A DNA stretch of 64,000 nucleotides from Flavobacteriaceae bacterium (GCA_030538275.1 JAUNUH010000007.1:1-64000); one strand, 5' to 3'; positions 1 through 10,563 are shown, numbered from the stretch's first letter. Program-made: numbers and translations. Notes: generated by a model from the letters alone, not told the origin.

Positions 1-57
1 AACCGGTTAGAAGCCTATTGTTATTTACATTAATTTACCGTCTTTGTAGATGCGGGT

Positions 58-1095
58 TTATTTTTTTATGACTTTAAACTGATAGTTTTTTCCGTGTTCT
101 GATATATTTATTATATAAATACCTTTTTGTGGTAGTTGGATTTTTCGCTTGTCATGTACCTGAATTTCTTGCCCAGCCACATTGAAAATTTTGATTTGAG
201 CATTATTTGAAGCTCCAGCAATATGGATTAGGTCTTGAGTTGGGTTGGGATAGATTTGGATTTGGCCGCTAGTAACTTCGTTGGTTGAAAGTGTATCTGG
301 CCATGTGTTTTCTGCAGATGGACCATTCCAGATAAGTGTTGCTAGATAGGGATTATCTATGAAAGGATTTCTGTTTCCTTGGTAAGTTTCAATAATATTA
401 TTACGATTAATTTCGTACTGTGAAACTGGGTCTTCTGCATTCCATTGGAGGAAAATATCTGGCATATCGGCATGGAATGAATTATTTCCTTGTCCTACAA
501 AATTGGGATTCCACTGTTCACCGTAATGTACATACATATACATAATAATACGTGCAACATCACCCTTCCAACGATCTCCAGGAAAGAAGTCTCCGTTATT
601 TGTGATATATGACGGAGTTCCGCTGCCGGCGGCAAATTCACGATTTGCGCGCAATCCGTTCATTTCTACGTCTGATGCGCGTAGCATGTGTGGATCTGCG
701 GTAGGTCCGCTATCATTTGAATTGGATTGATCGAGAGCTTTTGGAAAAACATGTTCACGGTTCCAGGTTTCGTCTGTACAGGGATTTCCGTTTCCGCAAG
801 TTGCGTATTTGTTGCGCCACAAGTCATCATCGTCTTCTTGGTTGGTATTATCCCATCCATAAATGAGATAAACATTCTGGTTATCATCTGGTACCAAATC
901 TGTTTGCTGCAAGATTTCCCAGACAAGAGAATAATCTACTGCGGTATGATGCGTATTATTGATATGGGCTGCAAGTTCATTTTTGAGCGCTTCATTTCTA
1001 AGTGTTAAATCCACGGGATTATAATATGCGGGTGCTGATTGAGCGTTTGCATTGATAGCGAATAGTATGAATAAAATCTGAATTATCTTTTTCAT
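58..1095 (-). CDS. Secreted endonuclease I family nuclease with T9SS type A sorting domain
   Basis: 345 residues. Residues 1-19 are a signal peptide ending ANAQ. The body carries WNREHVFPK (111-119), the His/Asn-containing catalytic motif of the endonuclease I (EndA/NucM) family, followed by DPHMLR and NGLRANREF blocks and a Cys pair (C100, C106). Residues from about 276 form a T9SS type A sorting domain opening with YPNPTQD and ending in a basic tail. This family cuts DNA non-specifically outside the cell, so a role in extracellular DNA degradation or phosphate and nucleotide scavenging is inferred. Divergent from tilS, with a -7-like element at 1127-1134. Family call is firm; physiological role is inference. 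Confidence 0.9.
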   Translation of the reverse strand: MKKIIQILFILFAINANAQSAPAYYNPVDLTLRNEALKNELAAHINNTHHTAVDYSLVWEILQQTDLVPDDNQNVYLIYGWDNTNQEDDDDLWRNKYATCGNGNPCTDETWNREHVFPKALDQSNSNDSGPTADPHMLRASDVEMNGLRANREFAAGSGTPSYITNNGDFFPGDRWKGDVARIIMYMYVHYGEQWNPNFVGQGNNSFHADMPDIFLQWNAEDPVSQYEINRNNIIETYQGNRNPFIDNPYLATLIWNGPSAENTWPDTLSTNEVTSGQIQIYPNPTQDLIHIAGASNNAQIKIFNVAGQEIQVHDKRKIQLPQKGIYIINISEHGKNYQFKVIKK

Positions 1096-1111
1096 TTGGA
1101 AATGGGTTGAT

Positions 1112-1134
1112 TAATTTTGCAAGGAGCAAAGTTA
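1112..1134. promoter_or_regulatory. Divergent -7 elements for tilS (+) and the endonuclease (-)
   Basis: TAATTTTG at 1112-1119 on the plus strand and TAACTTTG at 1134-1127 on the minus strand both fit the Bacteroidota -7 consensus TAnnTTTG. Neither has a well-placed -33 TTTG. The plus element argues that tilS starts at the ATG at 1149 rather than at the upstream TTG at 1107. Confidence 0.45.
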
Positions 1135-1148
1135 AAAATATTCTGTAT

Positions 1149-2444
1149 ATGCATCTATGGGAAGAACTTGGAATTTGTTTTAAATCTTATGGGCTAGGTC
1201 AGAAATATTTATTGGCCATGAGCGGAGGCTTGGACAGCACGGTATTATTTGATATTATGTTGCGATTGGGGTTAGATTTTTCTGTGGCGCATGTAAATTA
1301 TGGTTTACGCGGTACAGCATCGGTTGCTGATGAAGAGTTTGTGCGCAAGTTATGTCATAAAAATCAAGTTCCTTGTTTCACAAAATCGGTGAATATTGAG
1401 CAATATCAACAAGAAAACAATGCTTCTGTGCAATTGGCAGCACGCAAGCTTCGATATGAATTTTTTGAAGAATTAAAGCAAAATATTTCTTATAATATCT
1501 TGATTACTGCACATCATATGGACGATAATATTGAAACATTTTTTATTAATTTATTGCGTGGAAGTGGCTTGCAGGGTTTGAAAGGGATAAAAGACTGGCC
1601 GAATATAAAACGACCTATGAAACATATTCGCAAACAGGAAATTCTGCGATATGCTCAATTATGTAAAATAACATGGCGCGAAGATGCGACCAATATGACG
1701 GACGCTTACTTAAGAAATAGAATTCGGCATCACTTGCTACCTGTTTGGCGTAATTTGGATGAGAATTTCGATAATCAGATAGCCAAAACTATGAAATTGC
1801 TTTCTGAAAGTGATGAAATCATAAATTTGTATATTTCTAATTTAAAAAAAGAAATTTTTATTTCATCAAATGATCAAATTTCTATAAAACTTCAAAATTT
1901 AAAAAACATTGAAAACAGAAGTGTTTTATATCATCTATTTAGCGAATATGGATTTGAACATCCACTGGAGATAGAGAAATTATTAGAAAGCGTTGAAAGT
2001 GCTGAAATTCAGTCTGCCACTCATAGATTTATTAAGAATCGAGAAGAAATTATTTTGATAAATAAAATGGTGGAAAAAATTTCCATTCAACAATTGAAAG
2101 ATATTGAGACAAATCCGATTCAGAATAATTTGAAATTTACGGTGTTATTTTCTCGTCCAGATGATAATTCTGTATATTTTGATTTCAATAAAATTAAATT
2201 TCCGTTATCTTTACGCCTTCGACAAGACGGAGACATTTTTTATCCCCTTGGAATGGACGGAAAATCAAAAAAAATAAGTAAGTATTTTAAAGATTTGAAA
2301 CTTTCCAAACCAGAAAAGGAGAAAACAGTATTACTGTGTGATGCCGCAGACCGGATTCTGTGGGTTGTCGGGAAACGATTTGATGGAAGATTAATAGCGA
2401 ACGAAGAAACAACAAAATGGTTACAAATAGAAAAACTGTATTAG
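1149..2444 (+). CDS. tilS: tRNA(Ile)-lysidine synthase
   Basis: Converts the wobble cytidine of tRNA-Ile(CAU) to lysidine, using ATP and lysine, so that the tRNA reads AUA. The PP-loop signature SGGLDST lies at residues 25-31 and is followed by the family blocks HVNYGLRG and AHHMDDNIETFF; a C-terminal TilS domain is present. I chose the ATG at 1149 (431 residues). A TTG at 1107 would add 14 residues, but a -7 promoter element sits inside that extension and the family usually has about 20-30 residues before the PP-loop. The end overlaps the next gene by 28 bases, so the two are probably co-transcribed. Confidence 0.93.
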   Translation: MHLWEELGICFKSYGLGQKYLLAMSGGLDSTVLFDIMLRLGLDFSVAHVNYGLRGTASVADEEFVRKLCHKNQVPCFTKSVNIEQYQQENNASVQLAARKLRYEFFEELKQNISYNILITAHHMDDNIETFFINLLRGSGLQGLKGIKDWPNIKRPMKHIRKQEILRYAQLCKITWREDATNMTDAYLRNRIRHHLLPVWRNLDENFDNQIAKTMKLLSESDEIINLYISNLKKEIFISSNDQISIKLQNLKNIENRSVLYHLFSEYGFEHPLEIEKLLESVESAEIQSATHRFIKNREEIILINKMVEKISIQQLKDIETNPIQNNLKFTVLFSRPDDNSVYFDFNKIKFPLSLRLRQDGDIFYPLGMDGKSKKISKYFKDLKLSKPEKEKTVLLCDAADRILWVVGKRFDGRLIANEETTKWLQIEKLY

Positions 2445-4546
2445 TTTTTTTACTACTTATATTAAATTTAACGGCCTTTGCCCAAATTCTGGATCCAATA
2501 AAATGGAATTCTGCCGTAAAACAAACTGGAGACAACAGTTTTGAATTGCAAATGACTGCCACTATGGAAGATAGCTGGCATGTATATTCTACCACTCAAG
2601 GAGAGGATTCTGGTGGGGTTGGTATGCCCACTGAGTTTACTTGGACCGAAAATAAAGATGTAAAATTTACCGGTGGTATTGAAGAAAGAGGAAAACTTCT
2701 AAATGTTTATAGTGAATTAATCAACGCCCGGGAAAAGTATTTTGCAGACAAGGTAACATTTGTTCAAAAAGTTACAGCATCTAAAGCCACTCGCGTTTCG
2801 GTTGAAGTCATGTATCAAGTTTGTAACGATGAGGGATGTCTTCCTCCTGATTATAAAACTTTTGAATTTGCGCTTAATCCCAAACTGCCTACAGTAAGTA
2901 GTAATGAAAGTCAAGGGCTGGTTGCGGCTCCCGAGGCATCTCAAAATTTAGTGGATTCAGAGTCTTCAACACCAGAAGTTGTAGATTCAAGTTCAGGAAT
3001 TAATTTACCAAATCCTGTTTTGGGAATTGATTCTACTGTATCGGATACATCAAGCATTACATCCGATACGAATGATTCTACAAAGGAAGTAGATGTTCGA
3101 AATCCGGGCGAAAAACGTAAAGGAAATTTTTGGGAGATTTTTATATTTGGAATGTTGGGTGGATTTGCCGCACTATTAATGCCATGTATATTCCCCATGA
3201 TTCCATTGACGGTGAGCATGTTTACCAAACAGTCTAAATCTCGTGGAAAAGGCATTACCAAAGCCATTATTTATGGGGTTTCTATAATTGTGATTTATGT
3301 ATTATTGGGCTTGGTGATCACAGCAATATTTGGCCCATCTGCCTTGAACGCGCTTGCAACCAATCCATGGGTGAACATAGCGTTTTTTATACTTTTCATC
3401 ATTTTTGCCATTTCCTTTTTTGGTGCTTTTGAAATTACACTACCATCATCATGGGTGAACAAGGCAGATCAAGGCGCAGATAAAGGCGGTATGATTGGGA
3501 TTTTCTTTATGGCTTTAACGCTAGTTTTGGTTTCCTTCTCATGTACAGGTCCCATTATCGGTACATTGTTGGTAGAATCTGCAAGTTCTGGTGCATTGCT
3601 GGGACCTGCCATTGGAATGTTTGGATTTGCATTGGCTCTTGCACTACCTTTTACGTTATTTGCCATATTTCCTGGGTGGTTGAATTCTTTACCTAGTTCT
3701 GGTGGCTGGTTGAATACGGTAAAAGTTTCATTAGGATTTGTTGAATTGGCATTTGCATTAAAATTCTTATCCAACGCAGATTTGGTTTGGCAGTTGCATT
3801 GGCTGGAGCGTGAAATATTTCTTTCGATTTGGATTGCTATTTTCTTTGTGATGGGTCTGTATTTATTAAATATATTCAAGGTTTCTCATGATTCTGACAC
3901 CAAGCAAATTGGTTGGCCACGACTTATTTTTGCCATTCTCACATTTGTTGGCGTATTTTATATGTTACCTGGATTATGGGGTGCTCCATTGAAAATATTT
4001 AGCGGATTGACACCTCCCAAGAATTATTCTGAATCTCCTACGGGTTTTTTCGGGAATGCTTTGAGTGCTAATTCCACTGCAGAATTGCCTGAGAATGCTC
4101 ATTATGGACCGCATCAAATTCCAGCATTTTATGATATAGAAGATGCGTTTGCGTATTCTAAAAAAGTTAATAAGCCCGTTATGATTGATTTTACAGGAGA
4201 CGCGTGTGCTAATTGTCGTAAAGTCGAGGATAATGTTTGGGCAGATCCGCGTGTTCAAGAAAAATTAAGAAACGAAGTTGTTCTAGCCTCGTTATATGTG
4301 GATCGTATGGTAAAGTTACCCCAAGAAGAACAAGTTTACTCTGAAGAAAAAGGAAGGAATTTGAGAACCATTGGTGATAAATGGTCAGCCTATCAAATCA
4401 AATATTTCAAATCAAATTCACAACCCTTATATATCATTGTAGATGAAAATCTAAAACACATGAATGAGCCTATGGGCACAGAATTGAATATTGAGAAATA
4501 TCTTGAATGGATGGATGCTGGAATTGAAAATTTTGCGAAAAAATAA
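2417..4546 (+). CDS. DsbD-like thiol:disulfide interchange protein
   Basis: 709 residues, three-part DsbD architecture. A signal peptide (1-23, ending FAQ) precedes a periplasmic N-domain with the redox pair C136/C141. A Ser/Thr-rich linker (about 160-230) leads to a membrane domain (about 240-525) with conserved cysteines C257 (in MPCIFPM) and C376 (in SCTGPI). The C-terminal thioredoxin domain has CANC at 597-600. The family moves electrons from cytoplasmic thioredoxin to periplasmic thiol proteins, for disulfide isomerisation or cytochrome c maturation. All three expected Cys pairs are intact, so it should be active. Starts inside the end of tilS. Substrate cannot be told from sequence. 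Confidence 0.9.
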   Translation: MVTNRKTVLVFLLLILNLTAFAQILDPIKWNSAVKQTGDNSFELQMTATMEDSWHVYSTTQGEDSGGVGMPTEFTWTENKDVKFTGGIEERGKLLNVYSELINAREKYFADKVTFVQKVTASKATRVSVEVMYQVCNDEGCLPPDYKTFEFALNPKLPTVSSNESQGLVAAPEASQNLVDSESSTPEVVDSSSGINLPNPVLGIDSTVSDTSSITSDTNDSTKEVDVRNPGEKRKGNFWEIFIFGMLGGFAALLMPCIFPMIPLTVSMFTKQSKSRGKGITKAIIYGVSIIVIYVLLGLVITAIFGPSALNALATNPWVNIAFFILFIIFAISFFGAFEITLPSSWVNKADQGADKGGMIGIFFMALTLVLVSFSCTGPIIGTLLVESASSGALLGPAIGMFGFALALALPFTLFAIFPGWLNSLPSSGGWLNTVKVSLGFVELAFALKFLSNADLVWQLHWLEREIFLSIWIAIFFVMGLYLLNIFKVSHDSDTKQIGWPRLIFAILTFVGVFYMLPGLWGAPLKIFSGLTPPKNYSESPTGFFGNALSANSTAELPENAHYGPHQIPAFYDIEDAFAYSKKVNKPVMIDFTGDACANCRKVEDNVWADPRVQEKLRNEVVLASLYVDRMVKLPQEEQVYSEEKGRNLRTIGDKWSAYQIKYFKSNSQPLYIIVDENLKHMNEPMGTELNIEKYLEWMDAGIENFAKK

Positions 4547-4557
4547 ATTTGAAAAAT

Positions 4558-4595
4558 TAATCTGATTTGGGATAAATTTTCAATTTGTCAGATTA
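4558..4595. terminator. Weak hairpin between convergent genes
   Basis: TAATCTGA (4558-4565) pairs with TCAGATTA (4588-4595) around a 22-base loop, in the 101-base gap between the convergent DsbD-like gene and the DMT transporter. T-rich sequence follows on the plus strand. The long loop makes this a weak call. Confidence 0.35.
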
Positions 4596-4647
4596 TAGAT
4601 TTAATTTTTAAAAAGATAAATCCTTTTTATTTCTTATTAAACTGATA

Positions 4648-5538
4648 TTAGGATTTGAGCTCTAATGACTTTCTTTTTTGTCTCACCTTTAAAATTTGAT
4701 TCAAAACCACTACTAAAATCATTGCTGTAGCTGCGAAATAAAACAATGGAGACATTTTTTCGGATTCTCCAAAGATGAAATATGCGAGAATGATGCTATA
4801 AATTGGTTCTAAATTTACCGCTAAAACCAAAGAATATGGGCTAATATGCTTCATAAGTGCCACAGATTCTATCATAGGAAAAGCGGTAAGTGCAGACCCG
4901 AGTATAAACAACCACAACCAATCCAAGGGTTGAACATCAATATTTTGTGGAAAAGTTCCAAAAAAAGGTAATAAAATTAGAACTAAAATAAAAGCTCCTA
5001 CCAATTCATAAAACATGAGTACACGAGGCTTGTTCTGCGAATCTTTTTGCAGTACGCCATTCAAAACCGTCATCAAGGCAGAAAGAAAAGCACAAAGAAT
5101 TCCTAAAATAATACCTAGCAAATACTCTGGACTAGCTCTGAAAATCAACCACAAACAAGAAATCACAATTAAGGCCAAAATGATTTCTGAAGGATTAATT
5201 TTTCGTTTGTAAAATACGGGTTCTATGAATGCCGCAAAAAGTGCACCTGTAGAAAGTGTACTGAGGGCTACTGAAACATTGGACACCTTGATGGCCGAAA
5301 AAAACAAAATCCAGTGTAGTCCGATGATAGAACCAACAGCAAAATAAGTGAAAAGTTGTTTTTTAGTTACTTTGAGAGAAATTCGTAAAACTTTGAGTAC
5401 TATAAAAATAGATGCAATTGCAACTAAGGTGCGCCAAAAAACCAAGGGCAAGGCTTCCAATGTAATGAGTTTACCCATTATTCCTGTAAAGCCCCATAGC
5501 AAAACGATAAAATGTAATCTAAGTTGGGTCTTGAACAT
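4648..5538 (-). CDS. EamA/DMT family transporter
   Basis: 296 residues made of about ten hydrophobic helices in two EamA-like halves. It begins MFKTQLRLHFIVLLWGFTG, a typical DMT first helix with the Trp-Gly pair, and ends in a basic cytoplasmic tail (KVRQKRKSLELKS). The family includes small-metabolite and amino-acid exporters; the substrate cannot be predicted. Monocistronic, convergent with the DsbD-like gene. A -7 motif TACATTTG (5550-5543) almost abuts the start codon, so the transcript may be leaderless or nearly so. Confidence 0.88.
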   Translation of the reverse strand: MFKTQLRLHFIVLLWGFTGIMGKLITLEALPLVFWRTLVAIASIFIVLKVLRISLKVTKKQLFTYFAVGSIIGLHWILFFSAIKVSNVSVALSTLSTGALFAAFIEPVFYKRKINPSEIILALIVISCLWLIFRASPEYLLGIILGILCAFLSALMTVLNGVLQKDSQNKPRVLMFYELVGAFILVLILLPFFGTFPQNIDVQPLDWLWLFILGSALTAFPMIESVALMKHISPYSLVLAVNLEPIYSIILAYFIFGESEKMSPLFYFAATAMILVVVLNQILKVRQKRKSLELKS

Positions 5539-5542
5539 AGCA

Positions 5543-5550
5543 CAAATGTA
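5543..5550 (-). promoter_or_regulatory. -7 promoter element abutting the DMT transporter start
   Basis: TACATTTG on the minus strand matches TAnnTTTG exactly and ends four bases before the start codon at 5538. The nearest -33-like TTG is too far (24 bases), so only the -7 element is supported. Confidence 0.45.
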
Positions 5551-5603
5551 GTATAATTTATAGCCTGATTTTTACAAGAGCTTAATCTCCTATTGAAATG
5601 AAA

Positions 5604-5625
5604 AAAGCCCGAAAAAACGGGCTTT
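5604..5625 (-). terminator. Rho-independent terminator of the citrate synthase gene
   Basis: Perfect 8-base stem AAAGCCCG / CGGGCTTT with a six-base loop. On the minus strand it is followed by a T-run. It lies 20 bases past the citrate synthase stop codon. Confidence 0.85.
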
Positions 5626-5644
5626 AAGTAACTTAAATTTATGA

Positions 5645-6925
5645 TTATCTATTGGAAATATCCACGTAATCTCTGGTTGTTGCGCCTTGATAAACCTGTC
5701 TAGGTCTGCCAATAGGTTCTCCGTTCTGTCTCATTTCTTTCCATTGAGAAATCCACCCAGGCAGGCGACCCAATGCAAACATTACTGTAAACATTTCGGC
5801 AGGAATTCCCAATGCACGATAAATAATTCCTGAATAAAAATCAACATTAGGATACAATTTTCTTTCTACAAAATATTCGTCACGCAACGCCACTTCTTCC
5901 AGACCTCTAGCCAAATCCAGTACTTCGTCGTCAATTCCTAATTGATCGAGTACATCATCGGCAGCCTTTTTAATGATTTTTGCTCTTGGGTCCATATTTT
6001 TGTAAACTCTATGCCCGAAGCCCATTAGCCTGAAGTTATCTTCTTTGTCCTTGGCTTTATCAACCCATTTTTGCAATCCACCACCATCTTTTTTGATCAT
6101 TTCCAGCATTTCGATTACGGCTTGGTTTGCACCACCATGTAGTGGTCCCCAAAGTGCAGAAATACCTGCAGAAATCGAAGCGAATAAACCAGCATGTGAT
6201 GAGCCCACTAGTCTTACCGCAGAGGCAGAACAATTTTGCTCGTGATCGGCGTGTAGAATCAATAATTTATCAATTGCATTAACAATTACCGGATTGATTT
6301 CAAAATTATCATCTTTTTTGAACATCATTTGGTAAAAATTAGTTACATAATCTAGACTTGTATCTGGTTTTACAATTTCTAGATTATTTGATTTGCGATA
6401 AGTCCATGCGCACAAAATATCGAATTTAGCGATAAGTCGGGCTGCTGCGTGGTACATATCGGTATGCTTTGATGGGTCAACACTTTTGGGGTTGAAAGCT
6501 GTGAGCGCACTGGTAAGGGAAGCTAATACGCCCATTGGGTGAGCTTCACTAGGAAATCCGTTAAGGATTTTTTCTACCCTTTCATTTACAAAATTATATT
6601 CGTTCAAAGTACTTTTCCAGTCGGCAAGTTGTTGTTGATTAGGCAGTTCTCCTTCCAACAACAGGTACATTACTTCTACAAAAGTAGATTTTTCTGCCAA
6701 TTGTTCGATTGGATATCCTCGATATAGTAGTTTACCCTCTTCTCCGTCTAGAAAAGTAATATTACTCACACAAGACCCCGTATTTTTATAACCTGCATCA
6801 AGTGTAATCAATCCAGTTTCGCCTCTTAATTTAGAAATATCAACCGCAATGTCTCCCATCGTTCCTTCCACAATCGGGTATTCATATTGTTGTCCATTGT
6901 ATGTTATTGTAACGGTATTTCCCAT
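5645..6925 (-). CDS. gltA: Citrate synthase
   Basis: 426 residues, the length of the hexameric bacterial type I enzyme. It condenses acetyl-CoA with oxaloacetate to citrate, the entry step of the TCA cycle. The catalytic triad is in place: H263 in PLHGG, H305 in GFGHRVY and D362 in VDFYSG, with the substrate-binding Arg in RVYK. Transcribed after enolase with a 92-base gap; a TATCTTTA element upstream (one mismatch to the -7 consensus) may give it its own promoter. A strong terminator follows. No anomalies. Confidence 0.97.
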   Translation of the reverse strand: MGNTVTITYNGQQYEYPIVEGTMGDIAVDISKLRGETGLITLDAGYKNTGSCVSNITFLDGEEGKLLYRGYPIEQLAEKSTFVEVMYLLLEGELPNQQQLADWKSTLNEYNFVNERVEKILNGFPSEAHPMGVLASLTSALTAFNPKSVDPSKHTDMYHAAARLIAKFDILCAWTYRKSNNLEIVKPDTSLDYVTNFYQMMFKKDDNFEINPVIVNAIDKLLILHADHEQNCSASAVRLVGSSHAGLFASISAGISALWGPLHGGANQAVIEMLEMIKKDGGGLQKWVDKAKDKEDNFRLMGFGHRVYKNMDPRAKIIKKAADDVLDQLGIDDEVLDLARGLEEVALRDEYFVERKLYPNVDFYSGIIYRALGIPAEMFTVMFALGRLPGWISQWKEMRQNGEPIGRPRQVYQGATTRDYVDISNR

Positions 6926-7017
6926 TTTATTTATTATAAATTTGGTTTAAAGATAGTGTTTATAAGCTTTTTTAAAAAATAATTTTTATCAAAAATAATT
7001 ATAGATTCATAGGTAAA

Positions 7018-8316
<1,299 letters not shown>

Positions 8317-8337
8317 TTAAATTATAAAAATTGCATT

Positions 8338-8345
8338 CAAATTTA
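8338..8345 (-). promoter_or_regulatory. -7 promoter element of eno
   Basis: TAAATTTG on the minus strand, an exact match to TAnnTTTG, 28 bases upstream of the enolase start. I see no -33 TTTG at the expected spacing. Confidence 0.45.
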
Positions 8346-8389
8346 CGTAAAAAAGGAGGAAATGGAAATTTTTTATAGACTGATTTTTA

Positions 8390-9892
8390 ATGAATATGAT
8401 ATATAATGTAAAAATTACACTAAGATTGATTTATTACCAAGGAAAATTGATTTTAAATCATATGTTGTATATTTGGTTTGTAACTAAATATGACAAATTG
8501 AATCGTTCAATTAATTACATTTTCCTTGTAGTTTTTATTATAATTTTATATCTTTTATTCCCAACACAAAACAGCGTTATAGATGCGTATTCGTATGCTG
8601 GCCAGGTAAAATATGCTGTGGATTTATATCATCCGCATCATTTGTTGCATAATCCATTGAATTATTATATTCTGGAGACATTAAATTTTATTGGATTTGA
8701 AATAGATGCCTTGAATTTGGGTAAATTTATCAATAGTTTATTTGTATTAGGGTCTTGTTTAGTTTTGTTTGAAATAATTTCCAATTTCATTTCAGACAAA
8801 AAGTCTGTTTTTCTACTTACTTTAATCGTTCTGTTTAGTTACGGCACATGGCGCTTCGGAACAGAAAATGAAGTTTATATTGAACCGATTTTTTTCTCCA
8901 TAACTGGAAGTTTTTATTTCTTAAAATTTATTCAAACTAAAAAATTCTTTTTTCTTTGCTGGACTGGCATATTTGCTGCCACGGCTTGCTTATTTCATCA
9001 AATTCATTTTTTCTGGTGGTTAGGATTACTTATTGGCGCTATTTATTTCTCCAACTTCATAAAAAGTTTCAGTATTTTTTTCCTAACTGGCTTAATTGTA
9101 CCCATTACGTACTTTTTAGTCATTTCCATAGTTTTACAACAAAATTTGAATCTTGAAAATATTCTGCATTTCGTATTACACGATTTTTATCAGGGTTCGG
9201 CAGATACGGCTTTCAATTTGCGTGGACTTATCATGACACCCATCAGTTTGGTACGTAGTTTTGTACAGGTTCATCCCATTGTTTGGATTCTTATCAAATC
9301 AAATTTATTTTATGTAATTCCCTTGGCGGTTATCTTTTTACTTATTATTTCAATTTCTATTTCAAAAGAAAGGAAATTAAATTTTCATAAAAACCCAACA
9401 AATTCGTCTTTTCTTTATACGCATATATTGATATTAATTCTACAATTTGGTTTTGCCGTTTTTGCCAAAGGAAATGTTGAATTTATGGTGATGATTCCAT
9501 TTTTATTAATTATAATAATTTCGGCGTATTTGAGTTTTTCTAATTCATTTCTGTTTAAAATAGTTTTGATATTGTTTGTTTGGAATTTTTCTTTCGGAAT
9601 TTATCCTAATCATCGATATCAATTTTATGACGACCGTCAATTCGTCGATTACTTGATTCAAAATTCTGAAGAAAAAGTAATTTTGAAAAATTTGGTTACA
9701 CGTTCCAAGTATTTTTACGAAACCGGCAAATCCACAGAAAATTTTATTATTCATGAAAAATTGAATCAATCCGAATTTAATTCCATAATCTATGAAAATA
9801 AATCTATATTAACCGATGTTATTGATTACCCAGATATATTCAACCGTCAAAAATTTATGAATTCTACAAATAATGGGGGGGGTATTTATTAA
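8390..9892 (+). CDS. Polytopic membrane protein resembling GT-C glycosyltransferases; frame broken near the 3' end
   Basis: 500 residues with about ten to eleven membrane segments. The first large loop has acidic and aromatic residues (DAYSYA, HPHHLLHNPLNYY) that resemble the active-site loop of GT-C enzymes using polyprenyl-phosphate sugars. A soluble C-terminal part follows from about residue 410. Strongly AT-rich. The frame stops just after a G8 run at 9875-9882, but a second frame continues through a coding-like stretch to 9984; nine (or six) Gs would give a 531-residue protein ending YRLRKDRKE. So it is either phase-variable, decayed or mis-sequenced. A start at 8462 is also possible. 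Function is inference; no specific family signature was recognised. Confidence 0.6.
   Translation: MNMIYNVKITLRLIYYQGKLILNHMLYIWFVTKYDKLNRSINYIFLVVFIIILYLLFPTQNSVIDAYSYAGQVKYAVDLYHPHHLLHNPLNYYILETLNFIGFEIDALNLGKFINSLFVLGSCLVLFEIISNFISDKKSVFLLTLIVLFSYGTWRFGTENEVYIEPIFFSITGSFYFLKFIQTKKFFFLCWTGIFAATACLFHQIHFFWWLGLLIGAIYFSNFIKSFSIFFLTGLIVPITYFLVISIVLQQNLNLENILHFVLHDFYQGSADTAFNLRGLIMTPISLVRSFVQVHPIVWILIKSNLFYVIPLAVIFLLIISISISKERKLNFHKNPTNSSFLYTHILILILQFGFAVFAKGNVEFMVMIPFLLIIIISAYLSFSNSFLFKIVLILFVWNFSFGIYPNHRYQFYDDRQFVDYLIQNSEEKVILKNLVTRSKYFYETGKSTENFIIHEKLNQSEFNSIIYENKSILTDVIDYPDIFNRQKFMNSTNNGGGIY
9875..9882 (+). repeat. G8 homopolymer tract within the glycosyltransferase-like gene
   Basis: Eight consecutive Gs in AT-rich surroundings, at codons 496-498 of the membrane protein. 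The coding-like sequence on either side of it is in different frames. Insertion of one G or loss of two would fuse them. Confidence 0.9.
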
Positions 9893-9984
9893 ATGACAAT
9901 ATTCGTAAAGAAATTTTGATGAAATACCCCGGATTATTTGGAGAAACCTCGATTTACCGACTTAGAAAAGACCGAAAAGAATAA
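9883..9984 (+). other. Out-of-frame 3' extension of the membrane protein gene
   Basis: Read from 9883 in the alternative frame, this encodes 33 residues beginning YLLNDNIRKEI and ending YRLRKDRKE, then TAA at 9982-9984. Composition and charge resemble the preceding soluble tail, which supports its being the natural C-terminus of the gene upstream. Confidence 0.65.
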
Positions 9985-10035
9985 ACTTGAGCGCAACTTT
10001 TTTCAAGATTTGACGTCATTTAAAAATAGGTGTAT

Positions 10036-10470
10036 ATGAAACGATTTCTTTCCCTAATAATGCTTGGTATGTTTCTCATCTCGTGTTCTTCGGATGATTT
10101 GGATACACAAAAAAATAATATTTGTGAAGATGTATCTGAAATTGTTTCAGACGAATTTTTCCAATTAATCGAAACCACAAATTATCATATTACAGATTTG
10201 GAAATTTCGGATAATTGTTTACGTATCAGTGTGAGTTCGAGTGGATGCGATCCTACCAATTGGAACATGAAATTATTCTCAACCAATAGTTTTTATACAG
10301 TACAGCCTTATGAGCGAATCTTGAAAATAGAATTGAATAATAACCAATCATGTCTGGCTGTTTTTGAAAAGAGCGTTTCGTTTGATTTAATTCCATATCA
10401 AATTCAGGGTCAGAGTGAAACACCTCTTCATATTGTGGGTTGGAATGAACCAATTATTTATCGTTACTAG
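10036..10470 (+). CDS. Small lipoprotein, function unknown
   Basis: 144 residues from the ATG at 10036 (an upstream GTG at 10030 would add two). A short hydrophobic signal ends in the lipobox FLISC with Cys17, followed by the Ser/Asp-rich SSDDLDTQ typical of exported Bacteroidota lipoproteins. Three further cysteines occur in the mature part (in NICED, DNCLR, SGCD, QSCLA blocks), which could form disulfides. The remainder looks beta-rich. I recognise no family. It follows the membrane protein and converges on rplQ, with a shared terminator between. Confidence 0.75.
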   Translation: MKRFLSLIMLGMFLISCSSDDLDTQKNNICEDVSEIVSDEFFQLIETTNYHITDLEISDNCLRISVSSSGCDPTNWNMKLFSTNSFYTVQPYERILKIELNNNQSCLAVFEKSVSFDLIPYQIQGQSETPLHIVGWNEPIIYRY

Positions 10471-10531
10471 AAAGGTGCTTCAACATGAAATTTTCGAATT
10501 TCTGGTTGATAATTTGAATTTCAAACTATAA

Positions 10532-10563
10532 AAAAAGCGACTGAGTTGTATCAATCGCTTTTT
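10532..10563. terminator. Bidirectional terminator between the lipoprotein gene and rplQ
   Basis: A 9-base stem, AAAAAGCGA with TCGCTTTTT, around a 14-base loop, with an A-run before and a T-run after. It serves the lipoprotein on plus and the alpha operon end (rplQ) on minus. Confidence 0.8.

Noticed and set aside
666..1008. Open frames overlapping the endonuclease gene in other frames on both strands
   Set aside because: They lie wholly within the well-supported endonuclease I frame, lack family features and have no promoter of their own.
1107..1148. TTG start extending tilS by 14 residues, with AAGGAG just after it
   Set aside because: A -7 promoter box lies inside the extension and Bacteroidota rarely use Shine-Dalgarno sites; the ATG at 1149 fits the family better.
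3469..3879. 136-codon minus-strand frame inside the DsbD-like gene
   Set aside because: Antisense to conserved membrane helices; composition (Asn, Pro, Lys-rich) mirrors the hydrophobic codons of the real gene.
8352..8406. AAGGAGG followed by a 14-codon frame (ATG at 8362) ahead of the membrane protein gene
   Set aside because: Looks like a leader peptide with a ribosome site, but Bacteroidota do not depend on such sites, the spacing is short and the peptide has no regulatory feature.
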